NCBI GenBank assembly: GCA_910577665.1
Contig: CAJTOJ010000001.1
Span: 62,001-126,000 of the forward strand
Direction of reading: 5' to 3'
DNA length: 64,000 bases
Source: an uncultured Acetatifactor sp.
GTDB taxonomy: Bacteria; Bacillota; Clostridia; Lachnospirales; Lachnospiraceae
The notes under the pieces were generated by a model that ran no database searches, was not told where the DNA came from, and saw only the letters and a program-made list of their open reading frames with translations. The position numbers were made by a program, and so were the translations under genes. The stretch's first letter is position 1; the number at the start of each line of letters is the position of its first letter. Shown here piece by piece: positions 59,036-64,000 of the stretch.

Positions 59036-60328
59036 ATGAAGATTGCACTGATGACAAATAATTACAAGCCCGTGACAGCGGGAGTACCCATTTCCATAGA
59101 ACGCCTGGCCAGGGGCCTGGAGATCCTGGGACACCAGGTGACCATATTTGCCCCCACCTATGAGGAACAACAGGAAGAGAACAATGTGATCCGCTATGGG
59201 ACCCTCTTGAAACGTTTTGTTGGCGGTGTTGTCCTGCCGAATCCCTTCGACCTGCGGATCGGGAAAGCATTCCGGAAGGAAACATATGATATTATCCATG
59301 TCCACCATCCGATGCTGGTAGGACGTACGGCTGTGCGTCTGTCCCGGAAATACAGGATCCCGCTTGTGTTTACGTATCATACCCGGTATGAGCAGTACCT
59401 GGGCTATGCAGGGGTAGTGAAGAAGATGGAACAAAAGGCGGCGGACGGGGATGGCTTTATGGCCAGGGCGGCTGCTTCAAGCCTGCACCTGGTCAAGGAC
59501 AGGATGGTACCGGCCTATCTGCATACGTTCTTGAAGCATTGTGACTATGTGTTTGCCCCTACGGCAGGCATGGAACAGTATCTGACCCAGGTGTGCAAAG
59601 TGGAGCCTGAGAGGCTGGGCGTGCTTCCGACAGGTATAGAGAAAGCAGGTTTTGTGGTAACACCCCAGGAGAAACAGCAGATCAGAAGCCGGTATGGGGC
59701 GGAAGATATGCCCCTTCTTTTGACAGTATCCCGGCTGTCTCATGAGAAGAATGTCTCTTTTCTGCTGGAGGGGCTTGCCCGGTTCAAAGCCAGGTACGGC
59801 AGCCGTTTCCGGATGCTTATGGTGGGGGATGGGGATGACAGGGTATCTTTGCAGGAAAGATGTGCAGAGCTTGGGCTTTCTGAACAGGTGGTTTTCACGG
59901 GAACCGTGGCAAATGGGAAGCTTCCTCCTTATTTTGCAGCGGCAGATGCTTTTCTGTTTGCCTCCAGGACAGAAACCCAGGGCATTGTGGTGCTGGAAGC
60001 CCTGGCAGGAGCAACCCCTGTGATCGCGGTGGCAGCTTCCGGGGTGTCAGACCTGGTGCAGGACGGTGTAAACGGGATTCTCACAGGGGAGGATGTGGAA
60101 GAATACGCAGACCGGCTGGCCTGGTATCTGTACCAGGATCCCTCAGACCGGCTGGCCATGGAACAGGCTGCTCTGGAAACGGCCCTGGAATATAGCGAAG
60201 AAGCAGTTGCACAGAAGGCGTCCTGTTATTATAATAAGGTTGTTGCAATGCAGACATCTACATGGAAGAGTGAGGGGAGACAGACATATGGAAAATGGAC
60301 AGTATCGTATCCTGGTGGTGGAAGATGA
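59036..60328 (+). CDS. GT4-family glycosyltransferase, diacylglycerol/lipid glucosyltransferase-like
   Basis: 430 residues, two Rossmann lobes (GT-B). N-terminal MKIALMTNNYKPVTAGVPISIERLARGLEILGHQVTIFAP and IHVHHPMLVGRTAVRLSRKYRIPLVFTYHTRYEQYLGYAG; C-terminal FTGTVANGKLPPYFAAADAFLFASRTETQGIVVLEALAGATPVIAVAASGVSDLV, where the ETQG...EA block is the GT4 donor site. It most resembles the glycolipid-forming diacylglycerol glucosyltransferases of Firmicutes, but acceptor is unproven. The ATG at 59036 has GGAG upstream; a longer frame from TTG 58943, also with a good GGAGG, is possible. Its end overlaps the response-regulator gene by 41 bases. Confidence 0.88.
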   Translation: MKIALMTNNYKPVTAGVPISIERLARGLEILGHQVTIFAPTYEEQQEENNVIRYGTLLKRFVGGVVLPNPFDLRIGKAFRKETYDIIHVHHPMLVGRTAVRLSRKYRIPLVFTYHTRYEQYLGYAGVVKKMEQKAADGDGFMARAAASSLHLVKDRMVPAYLHTFLKHCDYVFAPTAGMEQYLTQVCKVEPERLGVLPTGIEKAGFVVTPQEKQQIRSRYGAEDMPLLLTVSRLSHEKNVSFLLEGLARFKARYGSRFRMLMVGDGDDRVSLQERCAELGLSEQVVFTGTVANGKLPPYFAAADAFLFASRTETQGIVVLEALAGATPVIAVAASGVSDLVQDGVNGILTGEDVEEYADRLAWYLYQDPSDRLAMEQAALETALEYSEEAVAQKASCYYNKVVAMQTSTWKSEGRQTYGKWTVSYPGGGR

Positions 60329-61001
60329 CAAGGAGATCCGCGCAGGAATTGAGATATATCTGAAAAACCAGGGATATGAGGTGAGGCAGGCAGCAAATGG
60401 GGTGGAAGGCCTAAAGGCCATGGAGCAGGAGGAATTCCATCTGGCTATCGTGGATATCATGATGCCTGTGATGGACGGTGTTACCATGCTGATGAAGCTG
60501 CGGGCGGCAAACTATGAATTTCCTGTGATCATGCTCTCCGCCAAGTCGGAGGAAGTTGACAAGATCATGGGACTGAATATGGGGGCAGATGACTATGTGA
60601 CAAAGCCGTTCACTCCCCTGGAACTATTAGCCCGGGTGAATTCCCACCTGCGCAGATATTCCAAGTACCTGTCCGCAGTCAGTGAGGATGGTGGCAAGGA
60701 ACATATATATACCATTGGCGGCCTGGAACTGAATGAGGATACGGTGGAAGTGACTGTGGATGGAGAACCGGTGAAGCTGACCCCCATGGAGTTCAAGATC
60801 GTACAGCTGCTGATCAAGAATCCCGGCAGGGTCTTCTCCGCAGATGAGATCTATGAGCGGGTCTGGAACGAAAAAGCAGTGAACACAGACACCGTCATGG
60901 TACATGTGCGGAATATCCGGGAGAAAATCGAGATAGACCCTAAGAACCCCAAATACCTGAAAGTGGTCTGGGGTGTGGGATATAAGATTGACCGGCAGTG
61001 A
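60288..61001 (+). CDS. OmpR/PhoB-family response regulator
   Basis: 237 residues. Receiver domain: acidic pocket VVEDDKE (about 10-16), phosphoacceptor Asp 56 in AIVDIMMPVMDG, and the Lys in YVTKPFTPLELLARV. DNA-binding winged helix from about 140: LTPMEFKIVQLLIKNPGRVFSADEIYERVWNEKAVNTDTVMVHVRNIREKIE...VWGVGYKI. The start at 60288 follows GAGGGGAG, inside the end of the glycosyltransferase gene, so the two are translationally linked. The cognate kinase gene follows 159 bases downstream. Confidence 0.94.
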   Translation: MENGQYRILVVEDDKEIRAGIEIYLKNQGYEVRQAANGVEGLKAMEQEEFHLAIVDIMMPVMDGVTMLMKLRAANYEFPVIMLSAKSEEVDKIMGLNMGADDYVTKPFTPLELLARVNSHLRRYSKYLSAVSEDGGKEHIYTIGGLELNEDTVEVTVDGEPVKLTPMEFKIVQLLIKNPGRVFSADEIYERVWNEKAVNTDTVMVHVRNIREKIEIDPKNPKYLKVVWGVGYKIDRQ

Positions 61002-61160
61002 GGACACAGGAATACCTGGACACAAGAATGTCCGGGCACAGGCAGGGGGCCGGACATGGCTGCAAGCCCGGACAGAGAAACCGGAAGGCAGATAGCGGGC
61101 TGGCACAGATAAATACAGGCAGAGCATGGCAGGGCATCATAGATACCCGGAGGAGAGCGT

Positions 61161-63692
61161 ATGGGAGTGTTTGGGAAAAAGCATGCGGAAGAAAAACCTG
61201 TGGAAGGGACGCAGGAGTGGAAGGAACAGCACCCTGGAAACGGTCCGGATCCAGGAAAGGGGGTCAGAGGATTGTACCAGAAAAGGCCTTGGATTTTCTG
61301 GGGCATGGCAGTCAGCCTTCTGGGGGCGGCGGCCCTTTCCTCCTTTTATGGGCTGTTCCACTCCTATGCCGTAAAAAGTGGCTATCAGGTGATAGAGAAT
61401 GCCAACAACATTGGCTGGCTCTACCAGAATACCTTTCTGCTCTACCGGGATCTGTATAATCTGAAGACCCAGTCTGCCGGTGGCTACAGTGAGATCTTCC
61501 TGGAGACGGAGGAAGGATATGGATGGCTTACAGACATGGAACTTTTGTACCAGTATGAGGACAGCGAATCCTTCTGTAATGAGGAGGAAGAGGATCTGGA
61601 AGACAATCCTGGCCCGGCAGAGGCAACCGGAGAGGAGGATCCTGCCAGCCAGGATGCTTCCGCAAAGGAGGAGTATCTTCCAGGGCAGGAAAATCCCTAT
61701 AAAAAAGGCATGTCCCAGGATATGTATTATGATGTAAGGGAGGAAATCTCCAATCTGAATGGCTATTTTCAGTCCCTGGAAAATGATTTTCCCGGACTCA
61801 ACAACAATTACGGCTATGTGATCCGGGATGACCTTACCGGGGAGTATGTCACCAATATGTCTGAGAAAGATCTGAAGGACGATTCCCTGCAGGACCAATA
61901 TTTCCTGCTGAGTTTTGTGTTTGACGGGGCAGGCCAGGTCTCCATAGGGGAAGAAATCCATGGAAATGATGTGGAGCAGATCCGGAAGATGGCCTATGAA
62001 GTGATCCGGGAAAACACATTAATACAACATATGGAAAACAATATGGCCTGTTTTCAGCAGTATGGCACCATAAAAGGTCCCAGGGACTGTACCGTGATAT
62101 ATGCGATTTCCCGGCAGGCGTGGGAGAAACGTATGTCCGGTAATACCTATCCCATCCAGAAATGGATTACCATGGATTATAGATCAGGGACTGGCTACCT
62201 GGCGTTTGAGGAACAGCGTGCCTATGGGGAAAATGTCTATTCTGCATTGATTCAGGATGAGCTGGCGGGGATTCTGGTATTGTGTATCCTGGCAGCCTTT
62301 CTGCTGGGCAGTTTCCTGCCGGTACTGGGTTCCACGAAGCCCTGGCAGAATGAGAAAATGTGTAGATTCAGCTTTGAAGTTCTCTTTGGGGCAGGTGTGT
62401 TTGTGTTTGCCGGTTGCTTTGCTGTGATCCGCATGGCTACCGCAGTGATCAGCGGTAGTATGCGGGAAGCCATGGTGAACTATATGGGGGCGCCATATGG
62501 GGTTGCAGCATTGCTGGTAATGGTTCTGAACCTGTCGGTACTTACGCTGTTTTTTTTCTGCTGGTGGTATTTTGGGGTCTGTGCCAGGGCTATCTGGGAT
62601 ATGGGGATCAAAGAGTATATCCGGCAGCGCAGTCTGGTCTACCGGTTCTTCCCCTATGCCAAGAGTAAGTGTCAGCAGGTATACCACGCAGCGGAACACA
62701 TGGATCTGACCCGGAATGCTCATAGGATCATCTTGAAGACGGTGATTCTGAATGCCTGTGTGCTGTTTGTGATCAGTATCCTGTGGTTCGGAGGTGTTGG
62801 CATAACGGTGGCCTATTCGGCAGTCTTGTACCTGGTTCTGCGCAAGTACGTCAGCGATCTCCAGAAAAAGTATGGTCTGCTGCTCAAGGCAGTGGATGCT
62901 ATGGCAGAGGGCAACCTGAATGTATCCCTTCATGAGGATCTGGGGATATTTGAGCCTTTCAAACCCCAGGTATACAAGATTCAGAACGGTTTTAAAAAAG
63001 CTGTGGAAGATGAGGTGAAAAGCCAGCGTATGAAAGCAGAACTGATTACAAATGTGTCCCATGACTTAAAGACGCCACTTACTGCTATTATCACCTATGT
63101 GAATCTGCTCAAGGACGAGAGCATTACACCGGAACAGAGACGGGAGTACCTGGACACCCTGGAGCGGAAGTCCCTGCGGCTGAAAGTGCTGATTGAAGAT
63201 CTCTTTGAAGTCAGCAAAGCCACATCCCAGAACATAACACTGAACATTGTGGATGTGGATATCATGAACCTGGTAAAACAGGTGGCCTTTGAACTTAGCG
63301 ATAAGCTGGAAGCCTCTGCCTTGGATCTTCGCATGAATCTGACGGAGGAGAAGGTGATACTGCCTCTGGACAGCCAGAAGACTTACAGGATCTTTGAGAA
63401 TCTTTTTGGCAACATTGCGAAATATGCCATGCCGGGAACCAGGGTCTACGTGAATGGCTTCCGGGTTGACGATACGGTGATGATCACACTAAAAAATATT
63501 TCCGCCCAGGAGATCACAGTGGACTCCTGTGAACTGACGGAACGCTTTGTGAGGGGGGATTCCTCCCGCAATACAGAAGGCAGCGGCCTTGGTCTGGCTA
63601 TCGCCAAGAGTTTCACAGAATTGCAAGGGGGGAAACTGGAACTGGAGGTGGATGGTGATCTCTTCAAGGTGACAACCACCTGGCATGTGTAA
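61161..63692 (+). CDS. Large membrane-bound sensor histidine kinase
   Basis: 843 residues, larger than usual. A cytoplasmic, charged N-terminus; membrane helix at about 44-65 (IFWGMAVSLLGAAALSSFYGLF); a long extracytoplasmic segment (about 70-365) with an acidic, Glu/Asp-rich loop; then about five more helices (about 370-565: LAGILVLCILAAFLLGSFLPV, GVFVFAGCFAVIRMATAVI, GVAALLVMVLNLSVLTLFFFCWWYFG, LKTVILNACVLFVISILWF and AVLYLVLRKY); a HAMP-like linker (KAVDAMAEGNLNVSL); HisKA with the phosphoacceptor His 634 in VSHDLKTPLTA; and an HATPase with NLFGNIAKYA and GSGLGLAIAKSF. The start has GGAGGAG upstream. Pairs with the response regulator. Confidence 0.92.
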   Translation: MGVFGKKHAEEKPVEGTQEWKEQHPGNGPDPGKGVRGLYQKRPWIFWGMAVSLLGAAALSSFYGLFHSYAVKSGYQVIENANNIGWLYQNTFLLYRDLYNLKTQSAGGYSEIFLETEEGYGWLTDMELLYQYEDSESFCNEEEEDLEDNPGPAEATGEEDPASQDASAKEEYLPGQENPYKKGMSQDMYYDVREEISNLNGYFQSLENDFPGLNNNYGYVIRDDLTGEYVTNMSEKDLKDDSLQDQYFLLSFVFDGAGQVSIGEEIHGNDVEQIRKMAYEVIRENTLIQHMENNMACFQQYGTIKGPRDCTVIYAISRQAWEKRMSGNTYPIQKWITMDYRSGTGYLAFEEQRAYGENVYSALIQDELAGILVLCILAAFLLGSFLPVLGSTKPWQNEKMCRFSFEVLFGAGVFVFAGCFAVIRMATAVISGSMREAMVNYMGAPYGVAALLVMVLNLSVLTLFFFCWWYFGVCARAIWDMGIKEYIRQRSLVYRFFPYAKSKCQQVYHAAEHMDLTRNAHRIILKTVILNACVLFVISILWFGGVGITVAYSAVLYLVLRKYVSDLQKKYGLLLKAVDAMAEGNLNVSLHEDLGIFEPFKPQVYKIQNGFKKAVEDEVKSQRMKAELITNVSHDLKTPLTAIITYVNLLKDESITPEQRREYLDTLERKSLRLKVLIEDLFEVSKATSQNITLNIVDVDIMNLVKQVAFELSDKLEASALDLRMNLTEEKVILPLDSQKTYRIFENLFGNIAKYAMPGTRVYVNGFRVDDTVMITLKNISAQEITVDSCELTERFVRGDSSRNTEGSGLGLAIAKSFTELQGGKLELEVDGDLFKVTTTWHV

Positions 63693-63703
63693 AGGAGGTG
63701 CAT

Positions 63704-63904
63704 ATGTATCTGCTACTAATGATCTGCCTGGCTGTCATTGGTGTCCTGCTGTTGGCAGCTACTGCAAAATATAGGAGGAAAAGTGTGGCTACGGCCGGGA
63801 TCCTGGGCATAGCAGGTACCTTTCTGATCGTGGCAGGGCTGGGGGCCATCTATCTGCTCTTTGCAGGTGATATGACATTGTTCCTTAGCCGGGGTATCCC
63901 CTGA
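63704..63904 (+). CDS. Small membrane protein, unknown function
   Basis: 66 residues, two membrane helices (LLLMICLAVIGVLLLAA and ILGIAGTFLIVAGLGAIYLLF) separated by a short basic loop KYRRKSV, and a C-terminal GIP. The ATG at 63704 has AAAGGAGG five bases upstream; a GTG two codons earlier is less likely since it would touch the ribosome site. It begins 11 bases after the kinase gene, so it belongs to the dedA-to-kinase cluster and may modulate the kinase or the envelope. The remaining 96 bases to the window end show no gene. Confidence 0.75.
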   Translation: MYLLLMICLAVIGVLLLAATAKYRRKSVATAGILGIAGTFLIVAGLGAIYLLFAGDMTLFLSRGIP

Positions 63905-64000
63905 GGACACAGGTCACCGTCTGCCGAAAGACATCCGGGCAGTGTGAGCGTAACTTCCAGGGTAAATTCAGTAAGAAAAATCAAGAAGTAATGTTTGAAC

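Overview
The window is about 52% G+C by eye and reads as a chromosomal segment of a Gram-positive, anaerobic gut-type Clostridia, most likely Lachnospiraceae. Support comes from strong GGAGG ribosome sites, sigma-A promoters with 17-base spacers, a clostridial gene set (GGGtGRT protein, DUF1015, XpaC/TelA, short-form SerA, cobalamin-dependent MetH without its activation domain) and a secreted dockerin-bearing M60 peptidase. No genus can be assigned from the sequence alone. No phage, conjugation, integrase, transposase or CRISPR genes were seen, so this is mainly core genome with a few accessory insertions.

Layout: 1-3.7 kb is a leftward potABCD polyamine importer (PotD cut by the window edge). 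4.3-8.5 kb holds a lactonase-type beta-propeller, aroC (leftward), tgt and yajC. 9.0-13.6 kb carries leuB, ilvD and ilvB for branched-chain amino acids, followed by an L,D-transpeptidase. 15.4-19.5 kb is serC-serA, a small leftward hypothetical gene and a DUF1015 gene. 19.7-23.2 kb is glgB with an unusual charged tail, then a MscS channel. A tRNA-Thr(CGT) at 23.3 kb is followed by an XRE regulator and a fusion remnant of two polysaccharide-locus genes. 25.5-27.0 kb is a leftward two-gene ABC importer lacking a binding protein. 27.4-31.8 kb is argH, asd and a PAS-GGDEF-EAL protein; 31.8-36.7 kb is topB, xpaC-like and telA-like; 36.8-39.5 kb is a left-handed beta-helix protein and the NifU-like/GGGtGRT pair. 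39.8-40.4 kb is a YefM/YoeB-type toxin-antitoxin pair. 40.6-46.9 kb is the most striking accessory locus: a 1752-residue M60 metallopeptidase with an N-terminal dockerin, next to a membrane-tethered protein with a cohesin-like domain. 47-48.8 kb is a chemotaxis receptor. 49.2-50.5 kb has three small envelope genes bracketed by inverted copies of an intergenic repeat. 51-57.9 kb is metH, a second ilvB, two ilvN paralogues and ilvC. 58.2-63.9 kb is dedA, a GT4 glycosyltransferase, a response regulator, a large sensor kinase and a small membrane protein.

Functionally, leuB, ilvD, ilvB, the second ilvB with its ilvN genes and ilvC supply most of the valine/leucine/isoleucine pathway from two separated clusters. 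argH, asd, serA/serC, aroC and metH add arginine, aspartate-family, serine, aromatic and methionine synthesis, which suggests a broadly prototrophic organism. Overlaid on this are three kinds of non-coding structure: (1) a ~100-150 bp interspersed element made of up to three hairpins, six copies, all intergenic; (2) a second ~100-140 bp intergenic repeat in two inverted copies; (3) a recurring short hairpin placed directly 5' of the Shine-Dalgarno of unrelated genes, which is amplified into a 61-bp tandem array in front of the glycosyltransferase. All function calls rest on reading motifs in the translated sequence; no database search was run.
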